Shown: in pieces, positions 50,872 to 59,303 of the stretch
Layout: each line of letters starts with the position of its first letter
Numbering within the stretch: the stretch's first letter is position 1
From: Treponema sp. UBA6852
GTDB lineage: Bacteria > Spirochaetota > Spirochaetia > Treponematales > Treponemataceae
Length of the DNA: 64,000 nucleotides
Direction of reading: 5' to 3'
NCBI GenBank assembly: GCA_002449305.1
Contig: DKDI01000045.1
Location: forward strand, 79,972-143,971
Notes under the pieces: model-generated
Told to the model about the DNA's origin: nothing
Database searches by the model: none
Seen by the model: the letters and a program-made list of their open reading frames with translations, nothing else
Made by a program: the position numbers and the translations under genes

Positions 50872-50900
50872 TTGATACAGATTTGTTATAAAAATATACT
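50872..50900 (+). promoter_or_regulatory. Promoter of chemoreceptor gene
   Basis: TTGATA (50872-50877), a 17-bp spacer and TATACT (50895-50900), followed by GAGG and the ATG at 50921. Confidence 0.7.
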
Positions 50901-50920
50901 GTTTGTGAGGAATATTTTTT

Positions 50921-52807
50921 ATGGAACAAAAACTTTCAGAAACTGACAGAAAATTATTTTATGTAAAGCTTCCTTTGCTGCTGCTTTTATCTTCGTTTTC
51001 ACCATTCTTGCTGGCTCCTGTCTACTTGTGTGTTTCAGGAATTGTTACAACAGAAGAGCTTACAACTATTTTGTTTTCGCCTTACACCATTCTTGCCTAT
51101 GTGGTAGCGGCATTGTGTCCGTTTGTTTTTTACAGATTTCTTCGCAAAAAAATAGAAACTTATGACGGAACAGATGAAGTTATTAGAAAAATAAATCTTT
51201 TGCTGAAATATTCAGGCAAGATGCTTTTTGCAATAAATTTAGTTTTGGGAATTGCAATACCTTTTCTCGCCTGCTTTGTGATTCACTTAAAAGACACGCA
51301 GTTCGCCGCATTTGAAGGAAGCTCTCCGTACCTTTCAATCATTCTTATCTGCACGGGCTTTATGCTGCTTTACGGAATCAGCTTTTACACAATTTTCAAC
51401 AGCCGCTTCGAGCACTTTTTGCACTGGCTTCCGTTCGACAAAACAGTTGTTACTTCATCAAACCGTGAACGAATCATACTGATGACACTTGTAAACCTTT
51501 TGGGCTGCTTTCTTATTATCACGGCATCCTTTTTAGTTCCCAGCGTTGCTTCTGACTCTTCGGTTTCGGGCGTTCTAAAAGTGATTTTCCCTGCGGCAGT
51601 ATTCGGCTTTATTTCAGTCGGACTTACAACTTCTGTTACCGCTTACGACATAAAGAACAATCTTCAGCAAGAAAAAGCAATTTTGGGAGCGCTTGCCGAA
51701 AAGAACTACGCGATAAAGAGGGCGCAGGTTGTTACAAGAAACGACTTCGGAATCATCATAAACGACTTGAACAACGCATACAAAATCATAAGAACGATTT
51801 TTCAGGAAATCAGCAAGGATGTAAATTCCACGCTGGCTGTTTCGTCTGAAGTTTCGGAGCACGTTGACCAGTCGATTTCAGAAATTGCAAATGTAAAGAG
51901 CATTTCAGATTCCGTAAAGGACGAGATGATAAATCAAGTTGCTTCTGTTGAAGAGACAAGCGCAACTGTTGAAGAAATCATCAAGCACATCCGCCACCTG
52001 AACGACGAAATTGAAAAGCAGACATCGGCAATTGACCAGTCGTCCGCCGCAATCGAGCAGATGGTTGCAAACGTAAACGGTGTAACTTCAAGCCTTAAAA
52101 AGAACAACGGAACTGTCCAGGAACTTGAAAGCGCATCCGAAGCCGGAATGAAAAAAGTCCACATTGCAAGCGAGCTTTCCGAAGAAGTCCTTGAAAAATC
52201 TTCATTGCTTATGGACGCAAGCAAAGTTATTCAGGACATCGCAAGCCAGACAAACCTTCTTTCAATGAACGCCGCGATTGAAGCTGCCCATGCCGGTGAA
52301 TTTGGAAAAGGATTTTCTGTTGTTGCTGACGAAATCAGAAAACTTGCCGAGCAGAGCAATGAGCGCGCAAAGTCAATTGAAAACAACCTTAGAAGCCTTT
52401 CTGAATCAATTAATTCTGTTGCCACAAATGCAAGCGAAGTTTCTGTTCAGTTCAACAACATTTATTCTCTCATAAAGAAAGTTCAGAACGAAGAGCTTAT
52501 AATTTCAAATGCAATGACTGAACAGACTGAAGGCAACAAGCAGATTCTTGAAGGAATCAGCCGCTTAACAGAATCAACAGCAACCGTAAAGGACGGAGCT
52601 GCGGAAATGCTTAAGGGCGGCGAGCAGATTTCTGTAGAAATGAAGAATTTGAACAAAGTAACTTCAGAAACAAATGTCAAAGTAAATTCCATTAATGAAT
52701 CTGTTCAAAAAGTTACAGAAACTTTGGCTGACTCAAAAGAACACGTTCTAGAAAATTCAGCGAACGTCAAGTCATTAAGCGAAAAAATGTCTGACTTTAA
52801 GTTTTAG
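50921..52807 (+). CDS. Methyl-accepting chemotaxis protein
   Basis: A 628-residue chemoreceptor. The N-terminal part (about 15-235) has around six membrane helices rather than a large periplasmic sensor, so it may sense membrane or cytoplasmic conditions. A long coiled coil follows, with the signalling tip DIASQTNLLSMNAAIEAAHA and GEFGKGFSVVADEIRKLAEQS near 435-475. The C terminus lacks a CheR-binding pentapeptide. It is transcribed alone. Confidence 0.93.
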   Translation: MEQKLSETDRKLFYVKLPLLLLLSSFSPFLLAPVYLCVSGIVTTEELTTILFSPYTILAYVVAALCPFVFYRFLRKKIETYDGTDEVIRKINLLLKYSGKMLFAINLVLGIAIPFLACFVIHLKDTQFAAFEGSSPYLSIILICTGFMLLYGISFYTIFNSRFEHFLHWLPFDKTVVTSSNRERIILMTLVNLLGCFLIITASFLVPSVASDSSVSGVLKVIFPAAVFGFISVGLTTSVTAYDIKNNLQQEKAILGALAEKNYAIKRAQVVTRNDFGIIINDLNNAYKIIRTIFQEISKDVNSTLAVSSEVSEHVDQSISEIANVKSISDSVKDEMINQVASVEETSATVEEIIKHIRHLNDEIEKQTSAIDQSSAAIEQMVANVNGVTSSLKKNNGTVQELESASEAGMKKVHIASELSEEVLEKSSLLMDASKVIQDIASQTNLLSMNAAIEAAHAGEFGKGFSVVADEIRKLAEQSNERAKSIENNLRSLSESINSVATNASEVSVQFNNIYSLIKKVQNEELIISNAMTEQTEGNKQILEGISRLTESTATVKDGAAEMLKGGEQISVEMKNLNKVTSETNVKVNSINESVQKVTETLADSKEHVLENSANVKSLSEKMSDFKF

Positions 52808-52821
52808 TTTTTGCTCTTGAC

Positions 52822-53000
52822 ACTGCTCCCCTTTTACTGCAATATTACTGCAAGCAAAGGGGGAGTAGTTACTTCCTTAAGAATCAACAGCCGGCTCTTT
52901 GAGTCTGGTTCTTAGGCTTCGGTGCAAACTGAAGAAACAAGACCTTTTGCCTGATTATCCTGTTAGTTTCAGGGTGACCGGGCAAAGGGTCTTTTTTTTT
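52822..53000 (+). ncRNA. Candidate structured RNA ending in a terminator
   Basis: Four helices in about 175 bases. A CTCCCC/GGGGGAG stem spans 52822-52868. An 11-bp stem with one bulge is CCT-AAGAATCA/TGGTTCTTAGG (52875-52886 with 52905-52915). CTTCGGT-GCAA-ACTGAAG is a GNRA-capped hairpin (52917-52934). A 13-bp terminator stem (52939-52951 with 52981-52993) is followed by nine T. It could be a small RNA, a 3' untranslated region of the chemoreceptor mRNA, or a riboswitch. It matched no RNA family I recognise. Confidence 0.45.
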
Positions 53001-53097
53001 GCTGCGGCGTATTTTACCAAAAATGTCATTCCCTTGCTTGATACTGCGATGTTTGCATAGCAAAATCGGTTAGGAAACTGATAATTAGCCCAAACTT

Positions 53098-53217
53098 CGA
53101 GTTTTATGATTTAATGTCATTATCGGGCTTGACCCGATAATCTATTGCACTTTTTTTGCAAGATTGCCGTGTCAAGCACGGCAATGACACTTAAATTACT
53201 GTTCTTATCAAAACTCG
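53098..53217. mobile_element. MITE-like composite palindromic element (copy 1)
   Basis: Outer arms CGAGTTTT (53098-53105) and AAAACTCG (53210-53217) enclose two strong palindromes. One is TGTCATTATCGGGC...GATAATCT (53115-53143) and the other is AGATTGCCGTGTCAAGC...AATGACA (53161-53189). The same layout recurs at 55954-56097. No coding sequence is inside, so it would need a transposase in trans. Confidence 0.65.
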
Positions 53218-53232
53218 ACATTCAGGCTAATT

Positions 53233-53261
53233 AGATCTTCGGGTCAAGCCCGAAGATGACA
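53233..53261. repeat. Single dispersed palindrome
   Basis: AGATCTTCGGGTCAAGC followed by CCGAAGATGACA: the same architecture as the palindromes in the composite elements (GATnnnCGnGTCAAGC...ATGACA) but with different stem bases. Confidence 0.6.
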
Positions 53262-53310
53262 GTGGAAGTCAAACAGGATAATGACAATCAGTCAAAATGG
53301 AGGTTTTAAA

Positions 53311-54447
53311 ATGGAACTGATTTTGGATTATTTTTCGAGCGGAATCGGGGCGATGACCTGGCAGAATTTTGCGATGATTGCGGTTGGCGCGCTGCTGATT
53401 TTTCTTGCGGTATACAAAAAGTACGAGCCTATGCTGCTTCTACCTATTGGATTTGGCGCGATTCTGGTAAATCTTCCGCTGGCGGTTGTGCTTGGAACTG
53501 CTGAGCATCCGGGCGCGCTTAAAATTCTTTTTGACTGCGGAATCATGACGGAGCTTTTTCCGCTTCTGATTTTTGTCGGCGTCGGCGCGATGATTGACTT
53601 CCGCCCGCTTCTTGAGCGTCCGTGGCTTTTGGTCTTTGGAATTGTGGCGCATTTTGGAATTTTTATTGCTGCGGCGGTCGCGTACTTTGGATTCAACTTC
53701 AGCGTAAACGAGGCTTTAAGCATCGGTGTTATCGGGGCTGCGGACGGTCCTACTGCGATTGTGGTTGCAAGCCGATTCGCAAAAAATCTTTTGGGGCAGA
53801 TTACGGTCGTGGCCTACTCGTACATGAGCCTTGTTCCGATTATAATGCCGCCTGTAATCAAGCTTCTTACGACAAAAAAAGAGCGCACAACTAGAATCCA
53901 GGCGAAAAACAAGAACATTCCGCACTGGGTAATGGTCGTTTTTCCAGTTGCAGTTACTGTTGCGGTGAGCATTCTGATTCCGGATGCGGCGGCTTTAATC
54001 GGATTCCTGATGTTCGGAAATCTAATCCGCGAGTGCGGTGTTCTTGAAAAACTTTCGGATGCGGCGCAGAACGAGCTTTCAAACATTGTGACTTTGCTTT
54101 TGGGAATCAGCGTGGGAGCCAGCATGACGGCGCAGAATTTTCTTACCGTGCAGACGCTTCTGATTATGCTTTTGGGACTGATTGCGTTTATCGGCGACAC
54201 GGTTTGCGGAATCCTGTTCGCAAAATTCCTGAACCTGTTCCGCAAAAAAGGCGACAAGCTGAACCCGATGATTGGCGCGTGCGGAATTTCCGCGTTCCCA
54301 ATGGCAAGCCGCGTTGTCCAGAAAATCGCCCTTGAGGAAGACAATCAGAACTTCATCCTCATGCACGCAGTGAGCGCAAACGTTTCAGGGCAGATTGGCT
54401 CGCTTATAATCGGCGGAATTATTATGGGCGTTTTGGGCGGAATGTAA
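53311..54447 (+). CDS. oadB: Sodium-translocating decarboxylase beta subunit (OadB/GcdB type)
   Basis: From ATG 53311 (GGAGG seven bases upstream) it has 378 residues with about ten membrane segments. Family landmarks: GVGAMIDFRPLLERP, GVIGAADGPTAIVVAS (a key Asp for sodium) and HAVSANVSGQIGSLIIGG (a conserved Asn). The subunit couples biotin-carrier decarboxylation to sodium export. No alpha, gamma or biotin carrier gene lies nearby, so partners must be elsewhere. The upstream ATG at 53281 lacks a ribosome site. Repeats precede the gene. Confidence 0.92.
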   Translation: MELILDYFSSGIGAMTWQNFAMIAVGALLIFLAVYKKYEPMLLLPIGFGAILVNLPLAVVLGTAEHPGALKILFDCGIMTELFPLLIFVGVGAMIDFRPLLERPWLLVFGIVAHFGIFIAAAVAYFGFNFSVNEALSIGVIGAADGPTAIVVASRFAKNLLGQITVVAYSYMSLVPIIMPPVIKLLTTKKERTTRIQAKNKNIPHWVMVVFPVAVTVAVSILIPDAAALIGFLMFGNLIRECGVLEKLSDAAQNELSNIVTLLLGISVGASMTAQNFLTVQTLLIMLLGLIAFIGDTVCGILFAKFLNLFRKKGDKLNPMIGACGISAFPMASRVVQKIALEEDNQNFILMHAVSANVSGQIGSLIIGGIIMGVLGGM

Positions 54448-54471
54448 AATCAATATAATTTTTATTGATTT
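54447..54471. terminator. Weak AT-only bidirectional hairpin
   Basis: AAATCAATA / TATTGATTT form a perfect 9-bp stem between the convergent oadB and lipoprotein genes, overlapping the lipoprotein stop. It may end both transcripts. Confidence 0.4.
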
Positions 54472-55034
54472 CCTTGCTGCTGAACATAAACCGCATTCGC
54501 AAGTTTTTTCAAGTTTTCAGCGTCGGCATTGTTTTTCATGCTTACGCTGTACATAATTCCTGGAGCGGCATCCCACCAGATGCAGATTCCAACAGAATTT
54601 CCGTTCTCATCTTTTGTCCAGTTTGCCTTTGCGTTATTGTAGCCAACTTTCACTTCTAAAGAATTTTTCCAGTTGTAGTAAAAACCTGAAATATCTTTTA
54701 AAGAAGTTTCGCCGCTTGGTTCAGCACGAGCAGTACATTCAGCATTGTTCCAAACAAAATCCATCTGGGCAAGCGAATCACTAATCACTGAATAATGAAC
54801 CTTTTCCGCTACATCTGGAACAGCAAAAGCAACGCCAATTTTATTCAAAATTTCTTCCGCAGTTGACTCTTTGATTGGATTCGGCATTCCAATTACAACC
54901 GGACGGCTTTCATTCAGACCGGCATCAGAAACAGCAGAATTTTTATTGCATCCCCAAAGAGCCACCACAATGGAAGAAGCCAGCACAAATTTCGAAATTG
55001 ATAAAATATTTACAGCTTTCATATATTTAAGCAT
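54462..55034 (-). CDS. Putative lipoprotein of unknown function
   Basis: A 190-residue protein with a lipoprotein signal: a hydrophobic stretch about residues 14-28 then ALWGC as lipobox (Cys29). The mature part begins NKNSAVSDAGLNESRPVV and has two Trp-rich segments (MDFVWNNAECTARAE, GICIWWDAAPGIMYSVSM). The family was not recognised. The start could instead be ATG 55022. Neither start has a clear ribosome site. Confidence 0.72.
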   Translation of the reverse strand: MLKYMKAVNILSISKFVLASSIVVALWGCNKNSAVSDAGLNESRPVVIGMPNPIKESTAEEILNKIGVAFAVPDVAEKVHYSVISDSLAQMDFVWNNAECTARAEPSGETSLKDISGFYYNWKNSLEVKVGYNNAKANWTKDENGNSVGICIWWDAAPGIMYSVSMKNNADAENLKKLANAVYVQQQGNQ

Positions 55035-55114
55035 ACTTTAATTCAATGAAAATATGAATCAGTTTTTTTCATAATTCACATTCAGACCACCAAGCAGAAA
55101 AACGTTTCATTTTT

Positions 55115-55837
55115 TTATTTCAAAAAGTTCACAGCAAAATGCGAAAGCGCAATCATTCCGGCGGTCATCCCCAAATATTCCGCCACGCAGACAAAAATAT
55201 TCGGCGCGGAAAGTTTCCATGCGTTCTGCCAGAAAAGATAGACGTAAAGCTGGCTGTGGACAATGCAGAAAATCCCGAGCGCGAAAATCAGAATCCACAG
55301 AATCTGAAGAATGATAAACTTTGCAGAGATTTTTCTTTTTTGGACTGAAGCGATTGACGGGTCAAGCCCGTCAATGACAGTTAATTTTCCGTCGCCAGAT
55401 TTTTTACCATTTGCCGCCGCTTCAAGTTTTTTCAGCTTTGAATGAAGATGAAGCCCCAGGTGAAAGCCCATCACTAAAAATCCCCAGGAGCATGAAAAAG
55501 TGTGCAGCGGCCGGCTCCAGGAAGTCATGTTAATAGAAGAAAACGCAAAAACCGCTCCGCTCGTCATAACCGAACTGAACGCCATCAAAATCATCAGGGC
55601 AAACAAAAGCCACGCTGTCGCGCTGAATAAAATCCGCACGGAATTGTATTTTCCGCACAGCGCAGAACGGTAAAAGCCGCCGTTCAAAATGTGGTGCAAA
55701 ATAAAAAGCGCAAAAAGCGCAGCCCCGAAAATTCCGTGAGATGAAAGGTTCCGCACAACCTCGTGGCTCATCAGAAAAATAAAGTCCGCGAACATTAGAA
55801 TGTCGGTTATGATTTTAAGAGTTTTTTTCACGTGCAT
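55115..55837 (-). CDS. Cytochrome-b-like membrane protein (DUF4405-like)
   Basis: A 240-residue protein with about six membrane segments. Paired histidines lie in helices: SHEVVRNLSSHGIFG, ILHHILNGGFYR, RPLHTFSCSWGFLVMGFHLGLHLHSKL. These could ligate haem b, as in DUF4405/cytochrome b561-like proteins. A soluble loop (about 138-165) contains a copy of the dispersed palindrome translated as IDGLDPSIAS. Its redox role is inferred; the exported flavodoxins in the region could be partners. Confidence 0.75.
   Translation of the reverse strand: MHVKKTLKIITDILMFADFIFLMSHEVVRNLSSHGIFGAALFALFILHHILNGGFYRSALCGKYNSVRILFSATAWLLFALMILMAFSSVMTSGAVFAFSSINMTSWSRPLHTFSCSWGFLVMGFHLGLHLHSKLKKLEAAANGKKSGDGKLTVIDGLDPSIASVQKRKISAKFIILQILWILIFALGIFCIVHSQLYVYLFWQNAWKLSAPNIFVCVAEYLGMTAGMIALSHFAVNFLK
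55352..55379. repeat. Dispersed palindrome inside a coding sequence
   Basis: GATTGACGGGTCAAGC followed by CCGTCAATGACA lies in frame inside the cytochrome-b-like gene. It has the same architecture as the intergenic copies near 53.1, 53.2 and 56.0 kb and encodes about ten residues of a hydrophilic loop. Confidence 0.65.
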
Positions 55838-55953
55838 TTTGAATTCCTTTTAGCCTGCCGTTTTCAAAAAGGATAACAGAAAAATTGGAAAAGTAAAAAT
55901 ATTTTATAGGAATATCATGTTATGCAAGAAACGCAGTCTATATGGCTCAATTT

Positions 55954-56097
55954 CGAGTTTTAAATTTTAGTGTCATTATCAGGCTTGACCCGATAATCTC
56001 TTGCTCTTTTTTTAGCAAGATTGCCGTGTCAAGCACGGCAATGACAGCCTTGTTAGCATAGGAATAACTGTTTAGTAGCTGTTTTTATTAAAACCCG
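55954..56097. mobile_element. MITE-like composite palindromic element (copy 2)
   Basis: Outer arms CGAGTTTT and AAAACCCG enclose palindromes at 55971-55999 and 56018-56046, nearly identical to those at 53115-53143 and 53161-53189. The right shoulder is longer than in copy 1. It lies just past the 3' end of the restriction-modification operon. Confidence 0.65.
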
Positions 56098-56106
56098 ACA
56101 TTCGAC

Positions 56107-57462
56107 CTATATATTCCTTTCAATCAATTCAGCAAGTTCTTTCTGTAATTCAAGGCATTTCTTGTTTCCGTTTTCCAGCAGAAACTTTGTGTCCAATGTT
56201 ACCGCGTGAACTGTGTGGTAGTTTTTGCTGCCGTCGTGCCAGTCGCTTGCCGCGTTTCCGATGTATTTTAGTTTTTCTTCTATATTATTATCTTCCGGCA
56301 AAATGAACACATTGAAAATATCGCCGGGATTGAACCGGTATTTTTCGCGCTTTTCTGAGTCAAAACTTTTCATGCTGGCATCTATGTACTGCGCGTAAGT
56401 AATCTGTTTTTGGATTGAGTCAGTTCCGGGAATTGAGCCGTGCACTAAAACGCTTTCCTGCCCGCTCTCGTCTTCTTCAAAATCCAGCTTGCGAAGCATT
56501 GTGTAGCTGTAATATTTTGAGTCTATGATAAAGCATTTTCGCCTGTTTTTCGCCAGAGGATTTTCTACAATCATAATTGTGTCAGGCCGCAAAGGAGCGT
56601 TCTTCTTTGGTTTTTCGTCCGGGAAATTCCATCTTGACGCGGGATAAAAGTATTCCTCTTTTTCTTTATTCTGAACATTTCCAAAAACTGAATCGACAAG
56701 GCTTTCCCAGACAACCTGAAAGCAATTTGTTCCATAGGCAGCTTCTTTTGTCTCGTTTTCAGAATCAAAACTATTTATAAAATTCAGCAGATTTTCAAAA
56801 AGCTCAATGTTAGATTCAAGATAAGTCGAGCCGATTTTTTCCTGCAAAACCTGGGCATAATATTTTCTGTTTTTTGAAATGTCATCTTCATCAAGCAGGC
56901 CTTTTTCAGGAAATGATGAAGTGTACAAAAAGCCGAAAATCTCAAAGCACTTGTGAACGCAGTATTTGTGAATCTCGGTTATAAGCTGATTTTCCTGAAT
57001 GCGGTTCTTGCGGACTATAAAATCCAAAAACGTGATTCCGCTTTCCGAAACTGCAGGCTTCACACTTTTTATTGTACGGCTCCAGTTAATTTTTCCGCCG
57101 GTGGATTTTGTGTGCAAAGTTTCCTTTTCAGTATAATAAATTCCCCTGTCCAAAAAATCTTCTATTATAAAGAGCATGGACTTTACCGGAAAATCGTTTT
57201 TTATCTCGCCGTTCAGAGCAGAGACCCTCTCGCCTTTTTTGTTTAAAGTGCAAAGAGCGATTGACTTTATAAGATTCAGAATTTCGTTCCGCTCTTCCTT
57301 TTTGATTTTTGAGGAATCCAAAGCCGACACTTTTAGAGCGTACCCCATAGGAAAAGCTACAGACCGTTCCGACTGCGTGATTTTTATTCCCACAAAGTCG
57401 CTTCCGCTCTGCGCAATTTTTAGAGAAATTTGATTTTCTTTAGATAATGACTTTTCTGGCAT
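56107..57462 (-). CDS. LlaJI-family restriction endonuclease (McrC-like partner)
   Basis: A 451-residue nuclease subunit resembling the LlaJI R2/McrC group. The PD-(D/E)xK core is visible late in the protein: LRPDTIMIVENP (Asp) about 20 residues before CFIIDSKYY (D-x-K). A basic region and a C-terminal helix follow. It should cut DNA when recruited by the McrB-like AAA+ protein encoded just upstream. It is the third gene of the operon; without the methyltransferase its expression would endanger the host. Confidence 0.87.
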   Translation of the reverse strand: MPEKSLSKENQISLKIAQSGSDFVGIKITQSERSVAFPMGYALKVSALDSSKIKKEERNEILNLIKSIALCTLNKKGERVSALNGEIKNDFPVKSMLFIIEDFLDRGIYYTEKETLHTKSTGGKINWSRTIKSVKPAVSESGITFLDFIVRKNRIQENQLITEIHKYCVHKCFEIFGFLYTSSFPEKGLLDEDDISKNRKYYAQVLQEKIGSTYLESNIELFENLLNFINSFDSENETKEAAYGTNCFQVVWESLVDSVFGNVQNKEKEEYFYPASRWNFPDEKPKKNAPLRPDTIMIVENPLAKNRRKCFIIDSKYYSYTMLRKLDFEEDESGQESVLVHGSIPGTDSIQKQITYAQYIDASMKSFDSEKREKYRFNPGDIFNVFILPEDNNIEEKLKYIGNAASDWHDGSKNYHTVHAVTLDTKFLLENGNKKCLELQKELAELIERNI

Positions 57463-57483
57463 AAGGATTTTAGGCCTTAGAAG

Positions 57484-59301
57484 CTACTCAGGCTGCGCAG
57501 GTTGGTCTGGAGATTCAGTCAACGGACTGTTATTCTTTTCAAGCTCTGCGGCAAAATTTGAGTCAAAACAGTTTTTAAAGGCGGCTGGGCCTTTGAAGTT
57601 TGAAAGCAAATCGCCAAAAGTTCTTATATTAGATAGAAAAATCTCTTCATGATTACGCTTAAAAATATCGTTCCAAAGATATTTAAGCACTTTGTTGGCA
57701 AAATCCGATTCAGGAATTTTTTCGGGTTTATCTGCTTCATGAATTTCTTCAGCTGTGTCAGTTTCAGATTCAGCCTTTATAAAAAAAAGCCCGAGCTGCT
57801 TGTCTTCCGCGTTGGAAAACGAAAATTTAGAATCAGAAATCTTTTCATTTATCTTGTCGCGGAAAGCTCCCCATTTTATGTTTGTTTCCCCTATTTTCAA
57901 GTCATACTGATTTTTTTGCGCATCATCTTTCATATCTTCATATTTGATATTGTTCGGAATATATTCCATTTTCCATCTGCGCTGAAAAGCATTGTCTAGC
58001 GTAAAAACATTCTGGTCGCTAGTGTTCATAGTGGCAAGAATTGAAAGATTCGGCGGAAGACGGATTGGAGTATCCAAAGTCCATTTGTCTCCGCCAACTA
58101 GTTTAGACTCAGGCACAATTTTATCATTATGATAATCATCTTCGCTCATTATAAAAGAACTTATATCTGGATTATTTATAGAATAAGTGCTGAATCCGTC
58201 TTTTTCCCTGTCAAGCAGCTGAAATAAATCTCCAAAAATTGAAGCGGCATTCCCACGATTCAATTCTTCAATTACAAGAAAGAATTTTTTAGAATGTTCT
58301 TTGTATGCGTGTTTTAAGATTCTTGTAAAAGGACCAGCCTTAAACCGGTACTCTATGCCATCATCAACAAGAGGCATAATCTGCCCGACAAAATCTGAAT
58401 TTGTATAATCCGGATGAAAAACAACTCGGATAACCTGATGTTCCCTGTCATTTTCATTAGGTATAGCCGCATTTATTATTTTGTCAACTTTATGACTTTT
58501 TCCGCAACCGGGAACTCCGTAATAAATTAACTGAGAATGATTTTTTGCAAAATTCTTATTTTCAGAAGTTTCCAGTTTCGAATTTCTTAAATTTTCTATA
58601 AGTTGAAAATCTTTCCTTTTTAAAAATTCTTGTTCATCAGATAATTTTATATCGGCAATCAAATTCTTGATTTCAGTCTTTACAGAATTATCTTTCCATT
58701 TTAACTTGTCAACCAATGTATCTGAATATTTGTCTTTTAAATTTTTAAAACAATCTGAATAAATGGAATCTTTTGAAACAAAATCTGTATATCTATTTAG
58801 CCACAAAAAAAGAATAGCAAATTTTTTTATTGAACTTCCAAGATAGTTTTTATCAGCAGTAATATTTTCGTAACCGACAGGCGATACATCAATTTTTCCT
58901 TTTGCAACAGACAACAATTCTGCATGTCGTTCTGGAAATCTCAGAGACGAACTTGAATGCATCGAAGTTTTTACAACATTCACACTGAAAAAATTACTTC
59001 CAACATTATAGTCTTTTGATTCTCCAAAAGAGTTTGCAAAGTTTTTTGTGAAAAATAACTGTTCAGAATTTTCTGTTGAGAGATAAACCATACTGCCTAC
59101 ACATTTTATAAACAAATCTTTATCAGATTTTATTTGTGTATCGCAAGCCCGACTCATTTTCTTTTTAAATTCATCCGCTGCAAAAAAATATTTTAATTCA
59201 CTTACAAACTGAGTACCACCTTGCGCTTCTATATCACCCCCAGAATAAAGTGAAGCCAACATTTTATATAAATTCAATAAAAACGTTTTTTCAAAATACA
59301 T
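57484..59301 (-). CDS. McrB-like AAA+ GTPase of restriction system
   Basis: A 605-residue protein. The N-terminal 260 residues are a variable DNA-recognition region. The C-terminal AAA+ module has YYGVPGCGKSHKVDKII (Walker A), FHPDYTNSDFVGQIMP, LVIEELNRGNAASIFGDLFQLLDR (Walker B, typical McrB) and ATMNTSDQNVFTLDNAFQRRW. This is the LlaJI R1/McrB type that translocates DNA and activates the nuclease. GGAGGG precedes the ATG, 2 bp after the methyltransferase stop. Confidence 0.92.
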   Translation of the reverse strand: MYFEKTFLLNLYKMLASLYSGGDIEAQGGTQFVSELKYFFAADEFKKKMSRACDTQIKSDKDLFIKCVGSMVYLSTENSEQLFFTKNFANSFGESKDYNVGSNFFSVNVVKTSMHSSSSLRFPERHAELLSVAKGKIDVSPVGYENITADKNYLGSSIKKFAILFLWLNRYTDFVSKDSIYSDCFKNLKDKYSDTLVDKLKWKDNSVKTEIKNLIADIKLSDEQEFLKRKDFQLIENLRNSKLETSENKNFAKNHSQLIYYGVPGCGKSHKVDKIINAAIPNENDREHQVIRVVFHPDYTNSDFVGQIMPLVDDGIEYRFKAGPFTRILKHAYKEHSKKFFLVIEELNRGNAASIFGDLFQLLDREKDGFSTYSINNPDISSFIMSEDDYHNDKIVPESKLVGGDKWTLDTPIRLPPNLSILATMNTSDQNVFTLDNAFQRRWKMEYIPNNIKYEDMKDDAQKNQYDLKIGETNIKWGAFRDKINEKISDSKFSFSNAEDKQLGLFFIKAESETDTAEEIHEADKPEKIPESDFANKVLKYLWNDIFKRNHEEIFLSNIRTFGDLLSNFKGPAAFKNCFDSNFAAELEKNNSPLTESPDQPAQPE

Positions 59302-59303
59302 AT

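Noticed and set aside
52822..53000. Known RNA classes (SRP RNA, tmRNA, RNase P, c-di-GMP or cobalamin riboswitch)
   Set aside because: Hallmark sequences of each class that I can recall are missing, so only a generic structured-RNA call was kept.
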